This document shows positions 27,967 to 37,345 of a DNA stretch of 64,000 nt, in pieces; the stretch's first letter is position 1, and every line of letters starts with the position of its first letter. Source of the DNA: Gilvimarinus gilvus (lineage in GTDB: Bacteria > Pseudomonadota > Gammaproteobacteria > Pseudomonadales > Cellvibrionaceae); the NCBI RefSeq assembly GCF_030518155.1, contig NZ_JAULRU010000783.1, positions 1 to 64,000 of the forward strand. Reading direction: 5' to 3'. The translations under genes were made by a program, and so were the position numbers. The notes beneath the pieces are model-generated. The model made no database searches and had not been told where the DNA came from. It worked only from the letters and a program-made list of their open reading frames with translations.

Positions 27967-28872
27967 ATGGTGGTAAGAAGTAATGGCAGCGGCCTGAATT
28001 GGCTCACTGCATGTTTGTTGTCGGCATTGCTTTGGTGCCAGCAGGCAAATTCGGTTGATGTCATAACCAGCATCAAGCCGATAGCGTTGATTGCTCAAGA
28101 GTTGGCGCTGGAGTCCGATCAAGTCAATTACCTATTGCCCGCCGGCGTATCACCTCACGCCTATTCATTGCGCGTATCGCAAATGCGTCAGCTACACGCG
28201 GCAGATCTGGTGCTCTGGGTCGGTCCGGAGCTGGAAACATTTTTGCAAAAGCCGCTGGCCGCATTACCTGAAGGCCGTGTCATGACCCTGGTGCAGCTGG
28301 TGGGATTGCAGTGGCCTGAGGATGATGGTGCGGCCGGGCATCACGCCGATCACTCCCATGAACACGATCCGCACCTGTGGTTGAACCCTGAAAACACACT
28401 GGTGGTGGTCGACGCCCTTGCGCGGCATTTGGCGCAATTGAATCCAGCAGCTGCAGAAGCCTACGCTGCGCGAGCACAGTCGTATAAAAGTTCTCTAGTG
28501 GCTTTAGACACAGAGCTGCGGGCGCAAATGTCACCTCTCGCCGATACTGGATTTGCCGTCTATCACGACGGTTATCGTCACTGGGTTGAACACTACGGCA
28601 TGCGCCAAGTGGATTACGTCACCGTTACCCCTGAGCAAAAGCCAGGCGCCAAGCATTTAGTGGCGCTGCAGGAGCGATTGCGAAGTGACGCCAAATGTTT
28701 GTTTGTAGAACCCTACAGCGATGTTACTGAGGCAACGCGATTGGCGAAAACCCTTGGCCTCGGCGTCGGCGAACTTGATCCGCTGGCCAGTGCGAGCTCG
28801 TTGGCCAGTTACGAACAATTGCTGCGCCACATAAGCGCCAGTCTGTCAGCCTGCCTTGTCAGCCAGAACTGA
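27967..28872 (+). CDS. znuA: Periplasmic zinc-binding protein ZnuA
   Basis: The 301-residue cluster A-I binding protein has a signal peptide, the ligands His in PAGVSPHAYSLR, His in DPHLWLNPEN, His in YHDGYRHW and Asp/Glu near ELDPLAS. The His-rich loop (HHADHSHEHD, about residues 125-135) is typical of zinc-specific members. I start at the ATG at 27967, because the upstream TTG in the longer frame lies inside the Zur box. It delivers zinc to ZnuBC. Its 3' end overlaps a small minus-strand gene by 27 bases. Confidence 0.93.
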   Translation: MVVRSNGSGLNWLTACLLSALLWCQQANSVDVITSIKPIALIAQELALESDQVNYLLPAGVSPHAYSLRVSQMRQLHAADLVLWVGPELETFLQKPLAALPEGRVMTLVQLVGLQWPEDDGAAGHHADHSHEHDPHLWLNPENTLVVVDALARHLAQLNPAAAEAYAARAQSYKSSLVALDTELRAQMSPLADTGFAVYHDGYRHWVEHYGMRQVDYVTVTPEQKPGAKHLVALQERLRSDAKCLFVEPYSDVTEATRLAKTLGLGVGELDPLASASSLASYEQLLRHISASLSACLVSQN

Positions 28873-29118
28873 TGACGACGTTAAGGTTATGCCGTTAGTG
28901 GCTAACACTCTGAGCTGCTGGGGGTGCAGTTCGTCGGCTAGGTGAATACAGCAGGTGCGGACATCCGGATGGGGCGATGTGACCGCCGCTTTTAGCAGCT
29001 GTAATTGACCGTCAATACTGGAGAGCCGGTAGCGGTCGCCAGTATGTCGGTAAATAAGGCTCGCCAGTTGTTGTAAGCGGTAGATCCCTGCCTGCGAAAA
29101 AATAATCTTGCTGTTCAC
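28846..29118 (-). CDS. Small hypothetical protein
   Basis: This 90-residue frame starts with GTG at 29118 after AAGGA at good spacing. The protein is soluble, with no signal or membrane segment, two adjacent cysteines (RTCCIHLADE) and a hydrophobic C-terminus. It overlaps the 3' end of znuA by 27 bases on the opposite strand. I do not recognise the family. The clear ribosome site and gene-like composition support a real gene. Confidence 0.5.
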   Translation of the reverse strand: MNSKIIFSQAGIYRLQQLASLIYRHTGDRYRLSSIDGQLQLLKAAVTSPHPDVRTCCIHLADELHPQQLRVLATNGITLTSSSVLADKAG

Positions 29119-29369
29119 ATCGATTCCTTCTGGCGATTGACCAGGTCAAAGTCGTAAAATTTGGTTCCTACTAAAAGTGTAGGCAAATCGGCTTAGGTTG
29201 GAAGGCCACGTAGCTGAAGTGTGAACTTATCCGTGTATAAGCCGTGAACGACAGCACCCTGGAAGTTATAAAGCGTTGAAAAAAGCGGCAAGATCGGCCG
29301 TTTCTTCAATTCTTAAACTCCTTCGGTCGCAAACAGTGTTTTACTTACTCACAATTAATCTAAAGCTTT

Positions 29370-29645
29370 TTACAGCCCCAGACGGCGCTTCATATCCTCT
29401 TCAAACTGTTCGTCGAGCTTCGCACTGATTTTGTCAGCCAGATCGTCGGAAGTTTGTACAATGTCGAGATCGACAACTTTCACGTCATTTTCTGCATTCA
29501 ATGATTCTTCAGTTTTGAAGCTGATTGCCTGCGAGGTTTTAGCGGCTGCCAGGGTAAGGCTTTCGCTAACATTTTCTTCGGCTTCATTTGCCACTGCTGT
29601 GCTCGCCAGTAACAACCCTGCCAGTAATACACCATAGGTCTTCAT
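29370..29645 (-). CDS. Small secreted hypothetical protein
   Basis: The 91-residue precursor has a signal peptide (MKTYGVLLAGLLLASTAVA) and an acidic, helix-prone mature part (NEAEENVSESLTLAAAK ... DDLADKISAKLDEQFEEDMKRRLGL). A GGAGG ribosome site precedes the ATG. Two pairs of GTTAC repeats lie 85-120 bases upstream and may control it. The family is unknown to me. Its size and charge would suit a periplasmic stress protein, but that is a guess. Confidence 0.65.
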   Translation of the reverse strand: MKTYGVLLAGLLLASTAVANEAEENVSESLTLAAAKTSQAISFKTEESLNAENDVKVVDLDIVQTSDDLADKISAKLDEQFEEDMKRRLGL

Positions 29646-29729
29646 AAGATGCCCTCCGTTGGTTGGTGATACTCAAGATGCTGGTGTGCCACCTGAGCGT
29701 TAGAGGCTAATCAGATGCTTTTGGCAACT

Positions 29730-29765
29730 GTTACCCTTCTGTTACGTATGGTAACAAATAGTAAC
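29730..29765. promoter_or_regulatory. Phased GTTAC/GTAAC repeats, RstA-box-like
   Basis: GTTAC occurs at 29730 and 29741, and its complement GTAAC at 29751 and 29761, so all four sit one helical turn apart. GTTAC-N6-GTTAC is the form of OmpR-family sites such as the RstA box. The site lies between the small secreted-protein gene (minus strand) and polA. Confidence 0.55.
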
Positions 29766-29979
29766 GGAAAGTCCAAATAAAAAAGCAGAAAAGTGAAGAT
29801 TCTTTAAGAAGACTTCGATCTAACTGATTGTTATTTAGTTATTTTTGGTTGGAGTGAAGCATGCTTGTTGTTTTTTGTGGCGTTGGTAACACTTAGTCGG
29901 GTGGAGTTGGTTCAGGCCTCGATGGCAAGATTGGTGTATCCTTGCGCTTTTCGATTACTCTCAGCAGGCCTTAATTGCT

Positions 29980-32700
29980 ATGTCCGATCAGGCTCCCGTC
30001 GTACTTGTGGATGGATCTTCCTACCTCTATCGCGCTTATCATGCGTTGCCACCTCTAACCAATTCGCGCGGTGAGCCAACCGGGGCGGTGAAAGGCGTCA
30101 TTAATATGATCCGGCGTCTGATCAAAGACTATCCACAAAGTCCCATTGCGGTAGTGTTCGATGCCAAGGGGAAGACCTTTCGCGATGACCTGTACGCCCA
30201 ATACAAGGCGCAGCGCCCTCCAATGCCTGATGACTTGCGCCCACAGGTTGAGCCAATCTTCGATATCGTGCGCGCTATGGGGTTACCCCTGTTGGTCGAA
30301 GAGGGCGTTGAAGCCGACGACGTCATTGGCACCCTGGCGGCGCAAGCCGAGGAGAGGGGTTGCCCGGTGGTGATTTCTACCGGCGACAAAGACATGGCGC
30401 AATTGGTGAACCCTCAGGTCACGCTTGTAAACACCATGACCAGTACGTTAATGGATGTTGCCGGCGTGCGGGAAAAATATGGCTTTGGCCCCGAGCTAAT
30501 GATCGACTATTTAGCGTTGATGGGGGACAAAGTTGACAATATTCCCGGTGTGCCAGGCGTTGGCGAGAAGTCAGCCAAGGCATTGTTGCAGGGCGTCGGT
30601 GGCTTGGATGCTCTGTACCAAAATCTGGAGGCCATTCGGCAGCTGGAATTTCGCGGTGCCAAGAAAATGCCGGAGAAGCTGCTGGAGCACAAAGATCTGG
30701 CGTATCTATCGTACCAGCTGGCAACGATTAAGCTCGATGTTCCTTTACATGTTGGCGTCGGTGATATTGCGGTAGGCGATGTCGATAAGGCAGCGTTAAA
30801 AAGCTTGTTTGAGAGAATGGAGTTTAGGAGCTGGGTTGACGAGTTGGCCGAGGTCGAAGGCGATAGCCCAGTTGCGGTGGCCCAAGCCGTGGCCGTTGCG
30901 TACGACACAGTGTTGGATAAAGCAGCGCTGGCGCAATGGATTCGACAGCTCGAAGATGCCGAGGTATTCGCGTTTGATACCGAAACGACTAGCTTGCACG
31001 CCATGCAGGCTGAGATTGTCGGTGTCTCTTTCGCGATTGAGGCGGGCAAGGCGGCCTATGTGCCCGTGGCGCACGATTATTTAGAGGCGCCGGATCAGCT
31101 GGATCGCGACTTTGTATTGGCTGAGCTTAAGCCTTTATTGGAAGACGCTAAGCGTGCCAAAGTTGGGCAAAACTTAAAATACGATCGCAATGTGCTGGCC
31201 AACCACGGTATTGCGCTGCGCGGCATCGCCTGGGATACGATGCTTGAGTCCTGCGTGTTTAACTCTGTGGCGGGGCGTCACGATATGGATTCACTGGCCG
31301 AGCGTTTTCTGGGCACATCGACCATTCACTACGAAGATATTGCCGGTAAGGGCGCTAAGCAATTGAGCTTTAATCAGATTAAAGTTGAGGATGCTGCGCC
31401 ATACGCGGCTGAAGACGCCGATATAACGCTGCGCTTACATCAGGCCATATGGCCGCAGTTGGAGCAGGTCGACACCTTGCGCCGGGTGTTGCTGGATATT
31501 GAAATGCCCCTGGTTCCGGTGCTGGCGGACATAGAGCGCAATGGCGCCCTAGTGGATGCCAATCAATTGGGCCGTCAGAGTCATGAGTTGCAGGCGCGCC
31601 TGACGGAATTAGAGCGAGAGGCTTACGATATAGCGGGGCGCGAGTTTAACCTCAGCTCGCCCAAGCAGCTAGGCGTAATTTTATTCGAGGAGCTGGAGTT
31701 GCCGGTGGTTAAGAAAACCAAAACCGGTGCCCCTTCGACCGCAGAAGATGTGTTGCAGGAACTCGCGCTCGACTATCCGCTACCCAAGTTGCTGCTGGAG
31801 TACCGCGGTTTAGCGAAACTGAAATCGACCTACACCGACAAGCTGCCGAAGATGATCAATCCGGCAACAGGCCGTATTCATACGTCCTATCATCAGGCAG
31901 GCACAGCGACGGGCCGTCTTTCATCGAGTGACCCCAATCTACAGAACATTCCAATTCGCACCGAGGAAGGTCGCCGTATTCGCAAAGCATTTGTGGCGCC
32001 TGCCGGTTATAAGATCGTTGCTGCGGATTACTCTCAGATTGAGTTGCGTATCATGGCCCACCTGTCGGACGATGAAGGGTTGTTAAGTGCCTTTGCGCAA
32101 GGGCTAGATGTTCATCGCGCAACGGCGGCTGAGGTATTTGGTACCGAGCTCGATAAAGTTACCGATGAGATGCGCCGCCGCGCCAAAGCGATTAACTTTG
32201 GCCTTATATACGGTATGTCCGCGTTTGGCTTGGGCAAGCAGTTGGCGCTGGGGCGAAATGAGGCGCAGGGCTATATTGATCGCTATTTTGAGCGTTATCC
32301 GGGCGTCGCTCGCTATATGGAAAACACAAGGGCATTGGCTCACGATAAAGGCTATGTTGAGACGTTAATGGGGCGGCGTTTGTACCTGCCCGAAATTAAT
32401 GCCCGCAATAAAATGTTGCAGCAGGCCGCTGAGCGCACGGCTATTAATGCGCCTATGCAGGGTACGGCAGCGGATATTATTAAAATGGCCATGGTGTCGG
32501 TGGCGAATTGGCTTGCCGAGTCAAAGCTCGATGCTAAGTTGGTGATGCAGGTTCACGATGAGCTTGTGCTGGAGGTGGCCGAGGCGGATGTGGACGCTGT
32601 TTGCCAGGGGCTGGAAGAGCGGATGGAGCAAGCTGCTGAACTTAAAGTGCCGCTACTGGTAGAAGTGGGGGTTGGCGAAAGCTGGGATGAGGCGCACTAG
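29980..32700 (+). CDS. polA: DNA polymerase I
   Basis: The 906-residue enzyme has the usual three parts: a 5'-3' exonuclease (1-290, [29 protein letters not shown]), a 3'-5' proofreading domain (about 310-490) that retains the catalytic FAFDTETTS and the [10 protein letters not shown] motif, and the polymerase domain (500-906) with motif [15 protein letters not shown], motif [17 protein letters not shown] and motif [11 protein letters not shown]. It fills gaps in repair and removes Okazaki primers. Its length is normal. The gene is followed by an sRNA candidate and then convergent engB, as in Pseudomonas. Confidence 0.97.
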   Translation: MSDQAPVVLVDGSSYLYRAYHALPPLTNSRGEPTGAVKGVINMIRRLIKDYPQSPIAVVFDAKGKTFRDDLYAQYKAQRPPMPDDLRPQVEPIFDIVRAMGLPLLVEEGVEADDVIGTLAAQAEERGCPVVISTGDKDMAQLVNPQVTLVNTMTSTLMDVAGVREKYGFGPELMIDYLALMGDKVDNIPGVPGVGEKSAKALLQGVGGLDALYQNLEAIRQLEFRGAKKMPEKLLEHKDLAYLSYQLATIKLDVPLHVGVGDIAVGDVDKAALKSLFERMEFRSWVDELAEVEGDSPVAVAQAVAVAYDTVLDKAALAQWIRQLEDAEVFAFDTETTSLHAMQAEIVGVSFAIEAGKAAYVPVAHDYLEAPDQLDRDFVLAELKPLLEDAKRAKVGQNLKYDRNVLANHGIALRGIAWDTMLESCVFNSVAGRHDMDSLAERFLGTSTIHYEDIAGKGAKQLSFNQIKVEDAAPYAAEDADITLRLHQAIWPQLEQVDTLRRVLLDIEMPLVPVLADIERNGALVDANQLGRQSHELQARLTELEREAYDIAGREFNLSSPKQLGVILFEELELPVVKKTKTGAPSTAEDVLQELALDYPLPKLLLEYRGLAKLKSTYTDKLPKMINPATGRIHTSYHQAGTATGRLSSSDPNLQNIPIRTEEGRRIRKAFVAPAGYKIVAADYSQIELRIMAHLSDDEGLLSAFAQGLDVHRATAAEVFGTELDKVTDEMRRRAKAINFGLIYGMSAFGLGKQLALGRNEAQGYIDRYFERYPGVARYMENTRALAHDKGYVETLMGRRLYLPEINARNKMLQQAAERTAINAPMQGTAADIIKMAMVSVANWLAESKLDAKLVMQVHDELVLEVAEADVDAVCQGLEERMEQAAELKVPLLVEVGVGESWDEAH

Positions 32701-32773
32701 TTGGCGCTCATTTCTTTGTTTTTAGCGTAAATTTAAAAAAACGATCAAAAAGTGTGAAAAAATCGACTTTTTA

Positions 32774-32802
32774 TTGAACTTTCGATTGGCGAATTGTTCA
32801 AA
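32774..32802 (+). promoter_or_regulatory. Candidate sRNA promoter
   Basis: TTGAAC (32774-32779) and TTCAAA (32797-32802) are spaced by 17 bases and preceded by an A/T-rich stretch that could act as an UP element. Initiation would fall near 32808, giving a transcript of about 119 bases to the terminator. Confidence 0.5.
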
Positions 32803-32807
32803 GTTAC

Positions 32808-32926
32808 AGCACACTGAATCGTAAGACGTTTTTTTTCATGAGCTCCTCCTCGTTTGACCGAAAGGTCACTTTGGCAGAATAACTTCTGACAGTAGCCCCC
32901 GCCACTCTGGATCGGGGGCTTTTTTT
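32808..32926 (+). ncRNA. Candidate small RNA after polA (ErsA/Spot 42-like position)
   Basis: The predicted transcript has a C/U-rich single-stranded segment (GCTCCTCCTCG, 32842-32852) able to pair with Shine-Dalgarno sequences. It continues with a small hairpin TGACC-GAAA-GGTCA (32855-32868) and a strong terminator with a T-run (32894-32926). Spot 42 in enterics and ErsA in Pseudomonas are encoded in exactly this polA-engB gap. I did not see sequence identity to either, so the case rests on position and structure. The minus strand offers a spurious 11-codon frame with a perfect ribosome site, which is simply the complement of the C/U motif. Confidence 0.65.
32894..32926 (+). terminator. Rho-independent terminator
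   Basis: AGCCCCCG pairs with CGGGGGCT around an 11-base loop and is followed by seven T on the plus strand. It would end both the sRNA and any polA readthrough. Confidence 0.9.
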
Positions 32927-33056
32927 ATGCGGCAGGTCATGTCCCGCGCTCGGGTTGTCACAAAAATATTCGCTACGACCTTTCATTACATTTGCCATAC
33001 AAACTTTTACAGATGCACGTGAACTAAACCCGCTAAGCTGTGTCTTAAATTACAGT

Positions 33057-33147
33057 AGTCATTGCATAGCATGCGATCCGTAACTGGCATCATCCCCCAA
33101 GGGTGTCAGTATTGTGGCCGGTAACTCACGTTATCGGCCTTTTTTTT
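33057..33147 (+). ncRNA. Second candidate plus-strand RNA before engB
   Basis: A TTAAAT box (33045-33050) precedes about 90 bases containing potential hairpins (GCAT/ATGC near 33064 and CTGGCATC/GGTGTCAG near 33084-33109) and a perfect terminator at 33116-33147. polA transcripts should already have ended at 32926, so this second plus-strand terminator needs its own transcript. The -35 region is weak. Confidence 0.4.
33116..33147 (+). terminator. Rho-independent terminator, 10-bp stem
   Basis: GGCCGGTAAC pairs with GTTATCGGCC (one G-T pair) around TCAC and is followed by eight T. The minus strand lacks a T-run, so it does not serve engB. Confidence 0.85.
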
Positions 33148-33174
33148 GGCTGCGATTGGAGGGGCGAGCCGGCC

Positions 33175-33801
33175 TCACTCTGCGCTTTGGGGTTTGCCCG
33201 TGAGCCAGCCCGACAGCGTTTGTTTCAGTTGATCGAGCCCGGCGTTCTTGAGCGAAGAAAAGGTTTGGACCGTCACCAGGTCGTTTACCCCCGCCTCTTT
33301 GAACGACTTGCGCACCTGAAGCAGGGTGGCTTGCGCCGGGCCCTTTTTGAGCTTATCGGCCTTGGTGAGGAGTACGTGAACGGGCATTGCCACTTCGATC
33401 GCCCAGTTTATGACTAGGGTGTCGTATTCTTGCATGGGGTGGCGGATGTCCATTACCACCACTAAGCCTGCCAAACACTTGCGTTCGTGCAAATACTCTG
33501 ACAAATTTTCTTGCCACTGCTCTTTTAGCTGTCGCGACACTTTTGCGAAGCCATACCCGGGTAGGTCTACCAGCCGGGTCGTGTCCGAGAGGTCGAAAAA
33601 GTTAATTAACTGAGTTCGCCCTGGGGTTTTACTGGTGCGGGCAAGCTTTTTATTGTTGGTCAGTGTGTTGATGGCGCTCGATTTCCCGGCGTTAGAGCGG
33701 CCGGCAAAAGCGACTTCAAGGCCCTGCTCTGGCGGGCATTCACGGATACTAGGGGCGCTTTGGGTAAAGCTGGCACACTGGAAATTTAGGATCTCGGTCA
33801 T
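33175..33801 (-). CDS. engB: Ribosome biogenesis GTPase EngB/YsxC
   Basis: The 208-residue TRAFAC GTPase has G1 [10 protein letters not shown]2 region [10 protein letters not shown]3 [11 protein letters not shown]4 LTKADKLK and G5 VQTFSS. It assists late assembly of the large ribosomal subunit. The order polA, engB and cytochrome c4 is the same as in Pseudomonas. It converges on polA and faces away from the cytochrome gene. Confidence 0.95.
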   Translation of the reverse strand: MTEILNFQCASFTQSAPSIRECPPEQGLEVAFAGRSNAGKSSAINTLTNNKKLARTSKTPGRTQLINFFDLSDTTRLVDLPGYGFAKVSRQLKEQWQENLSEYLHERKCLAGLVVVMDIRHPMQEYDTLVINWAIEVAMPVHVLLTKADKLKKGPAQATLLQVRKSFKEAGVNDLVTVQTFSSLKNAGLDQLKQTLSGWLTGKPQSAE

Positions 33802-33994
33802 GGAGTTTTAGCGCTGTGGTTGGCTGAGGGCGCAAGCCTAACAGACTGCGGGCCTTTTGTGATTGGTCAATTAGTATATAATGCCCGCTGCAACCGGCCC
33901 GCACCAGTATTAACTGTAGGCGGGAAAGTATGCCTGGCCCTTACGTCGAGGCAGTACAGCCAACACTATAATTGACGATGTCACAGGTTAGCCA

Positions 33995-34675
33995 ATGAAA
34001 AAACTTGTTTTACCTCTGCTTATCGCACTCGGAGCACCGGCTCTGTCGCAAATGGCCAGCGCCGCTGGTGATGCCGCTGCTGGTGCTGACAAGGTCGCCG
34101 TTTGCGCGGCTTGCCACGGTCCCGATGGCAACAGCCCGGCACCGACTTTCCCGAAAATAGCCGGGTTGGGCGAAGCTTACCTATACAAACAATTGCAGGA
34201 TATCCAGGCTTGGGATCAAGCTTCAGGCGATGACAAGGCCAAAACAGGCCGAGCTGTGGTAGAAATGACTGGCATGTTGAGCTCATTAGACGATCAGGAC
34301 CTCCAGGATATCGCCGCCCACTATGCTGCGCAGAGCATGCAGTTGTCGGGCTCAAAAGAGTTTACGGTGAAAGTAAACAGCGGTCAGGACGTTGACGCGC
34401 TGAGCTTGGGCGAAAGCCTGTACCGGGGCGGCAATATGGAGACGGGAGTAGCCGCCTGTAGTGGTTGTCACTCGCCAACGGGCCTGGGTAATGCCCCTGC
34501 TGGTTACCCGCGTTTAGGTGGTCAATACGCTGAATATGTCGAGAAGCAGCTGAAAGCCTTCCGTGGCGGTGAGCGCATCAACGATGGCGAACAAATGATC
34601 ATGCGTCTGGTGGCAAAGAATATGAGCGACGCCGAAATTAAGGCGGTAGCCAATTATATAGCCGGCCTAAACTGA
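33995..34675 (+). CDS. Cytochrome c4 (dihaem)
   Basis: The 226-residue precursor has a signal peptide ending in ASAA and two CXXCH haem sites (CAACH about residue 37; CSGCH about 155), in two repeats of similar fold. This is the dihaem cytochrome c4 that carries electrons from complex III to terminal oxidases in the periplasm. Methionine ligands are present in each half. A terminator follows at 34689. Confidence 0.95.
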   Translation: MKKLVLPLLIALGAPALSQMASAAGDAAAGADKVAVCAACHGPDGNSPAPTFPKIAGLGEAYLYKQLQDIQAWDQASGDDKAKTGRAVVEMTGMLSSLDDQDLQDIAAHYAAQSMQLSGSKEFTVKVNSGQDVDALSLGESLYRGGNMETGVAACSGCHSPTGLGNAPAGYPRLGGQYAEYVEKQLKAFRGGERINDGEQMIMRLVAKNMSDAEIKAVANYIAGLN

Positions 34676-34688
34676 TCCGTGCTGAGGT

Positions 34689-34715
34689 AAAAAGGCGACT
34701 TCGGTCGCCTTTTTT
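34689..34715 (+). terminator. Rho-independent terminator after cytochrome c4
   Basis: GGCGAC-TTCG-GTCGCC flanked by A and T runs forms a classical terminator that works on both strands. Confidence 0.93.
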
Positions 34716-34830
34716 GTGGCCGTCTTCCGGCGGCGGCGCTATGTAACTGAAAAATCGGAACTTTATCGGGCTGCAAGTGCTCTAAAGTCGCAGTGCCATG
34801 AATTGAAGTGAACCCAAAGGGGAGCAGTAT

Positions 34831-35454
34831 ATGCGAGTATTGATAGCGTTTTTTGGAATATTATTCAGCCTGGTGGCCTGTGCGGATGAGGCGGCAAAGT
34901 ATCAGGAAGGCACACACTATTTTGCCATAGAGCAGCCTATTCGAACTGACAACCCAGACAAAATTGAAGTGCGCGAGATGTTTGCCTACACATGTGGTCA
35001 CTGTTTCCGCTTTGATCCTGTGCTGCACGATTGGTATGAAGCTCAAGCCGACGATGTGTATTTGGTGCGCACCCCTATGGTTTGGGCCGCAGCCATGGAG
35101 CCTTATGCTCGCGCTTACTACACCGCCAATGCGATGAAAGTGCTGGAAGATTCACATATGGACCTGTTTAACGCCATCCACCTCAAGCGTACCCGCTTTG
35201 GCTCTGCTGAAGATTTCGCGGCATTTTATGCTCAATATGGTGCCGATACTGATAAATTCGTTAAAACGTTTGAATCTTTTGGGGTGGACAGTCAGTTGCG
35301 CCAGGGCGATGCCAAAGCACGTGCTGCGGGTATCAGCTCAACGCCGGAGCTTGTTGTGGGAGGCCAGTACCGGATTAGCTCAACCGGAGCTGGTGGGCAC
35401 AAAGAAATGCTTGAAGTCGCGAGCTACCTGATTGAGCAGCTGCGTGCCGAATAA
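34831..35454 (+). CDS. dsbA: DsbA-type thiol:disulfide oxidoreductase
   Basis: In this 207-residue protein the active site is CGHC (YTCGHCFRF, about residue 54), not the CPHC of Escherichia coli DsbA. It has the cis-proline STPELVV and the helical insert of the DsbA family. It introduces disulfides into exported proteins. The signal region ends LFSLVACADE, which reads as a lipobox (LVAC), so this copy may be membrane-anchored, whereas E. coli DsbA is soluble. It follows cytochrome c4 as in Pseudomonas, behind a terminator. Confidence 0.9.
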   Translation: MRVLIAFFGILFSLVACADEAAKYQEGTHYFAIEQPIRTDNPDKIEVREMFAYTCGHCFRFDPVLHDWYEAQADDVYLVRTPMVWAAAMEPYARAYYTANAMKVLEDSHMDLFNAIHLKRTRFGSAEDFAAFYAQYGADTDKFVKTFESFGVDSQLRQGDAKARAAGISSTPELVVGGQYRISSTGAGGHKEMLEVASYLIEQLRAE

Positions 35455-35480
35455 CTGCTAGCATCATGTCGTGCGAATTG

Positions 35481-35519
35481 AAAAACCCTGCGGGCAGAGG
35501 CAGTCCGCGGGGTTTTTTG
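35481..35519 (+). terminator. Rho-independent terminator after dsbA
   Basis: AAAAACCC.GCGG pairs imperfectly with CCGCGGGGTTTTTT around a 12-base loop, giving a clear stem with a T-run. Confidence 0.85.
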
Positions 35520-35615
35520 TTTATTGGGGCTGCAGAATCTATGGGTTGTGGCACCAGAGTCTATAATGAGTCAGACTGTTTCAGGATCTAGGAACTCAGG
35601 TGGAGCAAAAGCCCT

Positions 35616-37319
35616 GTGAGCGGAGATAGCGGGAATAAATGGCGCGACAAATACTTAGATGCACTTGATCAGCAAGAGGCACTAGAGCGCCGCTATAAGG
35701 ACGACGTTGGCATCTTACAGCGAGCTTTACTGCGCATTAGTATCGCCGCTGACGGACAGCAACCTGGGCTGGACCGGGCGCTGGAAGAATTGCGTTCTGT
35801 TCTGCGTAGCCATGACGAGGTTAGCCAGTTGCAAAGCGCCATGTCATTGCTTGATGACGCTTTGATTCAATTCGATAAACAGCGCGAGGTGACCACGACA
35901 AGCCTTAAAGGCAGCATGCAATCATTGATTGTACCGCTGTTGGCGAAAGAGCCTGAGCGCCCACTCAAACGCAAGCTGCGTGACTTGGCTCAGGCGGTCA
36001 CGCGGCAGCGGGATCTACTGCACGGTTACCCTGAGTTACTTCAGCAACTGGCGAAGTTGCAGGCGCAAGTACTAGTTGCCGATGAAAACGAAGATGGCAC
36101 TGCGGAGAAAGAGCCGTCGGGTGGTTTGCTGTCTCGTTTGCTGGGCAAGACCGAAGCGCCTACAGCTGCTAAAGACACAGAGCCGATGCCGGCCGGGGAG
36201 CGCGGGCTCGATCCGGGCCAAGTGGATAGGGCGCTGTTTGAACTTAATCCCAATGCCAGCTTGCGCGATAGCGCAACCGTATCAGACAACATGCGCTCGA
36301 TTATTACCGAGTTGCTGCTGAGTGTAAAAGCACAAAATGTTGCTCCGGAGAGGGTGCAAATTCTGCAGCAGCGTTTGAAGTCCGGCATTACCAATGCAGA
36401 TTTGTTGCCTGTGCTGGAGGAGGTTCGCGACCTGATTATGGCGGCCTATGTAGAGGCGACCCGAGCCTTTGCCGTGTACTTGAAGGACGTTAATGGTGAG
36501 CTTGCCGATATTTATGGAGCGCTGGGCATCGCAGCAGACACCAGCACAAACATACAAAATGCATCGGCCAGTATGCAGGCTGACATGATGGCCGAATTTG
36601 AACATCTAAGCAGCAAAACATCTGAGGCAACCGATCTAAGTCAGCTCAAATCTGAAGTACAGAATCGAATCGGTAATATTCGTGCGGCTCTGGATTCGTT
36701 CCGGCAACGCTCAGCGTCTGACACTCCTGTCACCGAGCAGCTAACGGCCTTAGCGGAGCGGTTGAAGTCTATGGAGACGGAGGCAGAGAAAAATCGGATA
36801 GTGCTGGAAGAGCAGCGCGCCAAAGCTTTAACCGATGCGCTTACAGGCCTGCCTAATCGTCAGGCGTTTGTAGAGCGCTCTGAGCTTGAAGTGCAGCGCT
36901 ATCTTCGCTACTCCAATCCGCTCACGCTTGCCATCTGTGATTTAGATTATTTTAAAAGAATTAATGATAGCTTGGGGCATCAGGCCGGAGACCGGGTGTT
37001 GAGAGTTCTCAGCAGCGCTATTGCCAAGCGCTTGCGTGAAGTGGACTTTATTGGCCGCTATGGTGGCGAAGAGTTTGTGATACTTATGCCCGAGACTACA
37101 TCGGCTCAGGCTCTTGAATTCCTCGATAAAATCAGGGGCGCCATTGCGCGTACAGATTTTAACTATCGCGAACAGCCAGTCGAGCTAACCGTATCAATTG
37201 GTATTGCGCAGTTTACCGGCAAAGAAGCGTTAGAGTCGGTGTTTGAGAGGGCTGATCGGGCCTTGTATGATGCCAAAGCGGCAGGGCGGAATCAGTGTAA
37301 GGTCGCCGACGCTGAATAA
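35616..37319 (+). CDS. Diguanylate cyclase, DgcP-like
   Basis: This 567-residue protein starts with GTG. The N-terminal 400 residues are helical and coiled-coil, with no membrane segment. The C-terminal GGDEF domain has an intact RYGGEEFV active site (about 481-487) and the RxxD inhibitory site REVD five residues before it. It should make c-di-GMP with product feedback. In Pseudomonas the polar cyclase DgcP sits at the same place, downstream of dsbA, and has a similar helical N-terminus. This is probably its orthologue, though I did not align them. Confidence 0.85.
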   Translation: MSGDSGNKWRDKYLDALDQQEALERRYKDDVGILQRALLRISIAADGQQPGLDRALEELRSVLRSHDEVSQLQSAMSLLDDALIQFDKQREVTTTSLKGSMQSLIVPLLAKEPERPLKRKLRDLAQAVTRQRDLLHGYPELLQQLAKLQAQVLVADENEDGTAEKEPSGGLLSRLLGKTEAPTAAKDTEPMPAGERGLDPGQVDRALFELNPNASLRDSATVSDNMRSIITELLLSVKAQNVAPERVQILQQRLKSGITNADLLPVLEEVRDLIMAAYVEATRAFAVYLKDVNGELADIYGALGIAADTSTNIQNASASMQADMMAEFEHLSSKTSEATDLSQLKSEVQNRIGNIRAALDSFRQRSASDTPVTEQLTALAERLKSMETEAEKNRIVLEEQRAKALTDALTGLPNRQAFVERSELEVQRYLRYSNPLTLAICDLDYFKRINDSLGHQAGDRVLRVLSSAIAKRLREVDFIGRYGGEEFVILMPETTSAQALEFLDKIRGAIARTDFNYREQPVELTVSIGIAQFTGKEALESVFERADRALYDAKAAGRNQCKVADAE

Positions 37320-37345
37320 CAAACACAGACAATGGGTTCAAGGCT

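Noticed and set aside
32804-32998. Minus-strand frame after polA with a perfect AGGAGGAG ribosome site and the peptide MKKNVLRFSVL
   Set aside because: The ribosome-site look is just the complement of the C/U-rich segment of the candidate sRNA. The frame is only 11 codons from that ATG and unlike any known protein.
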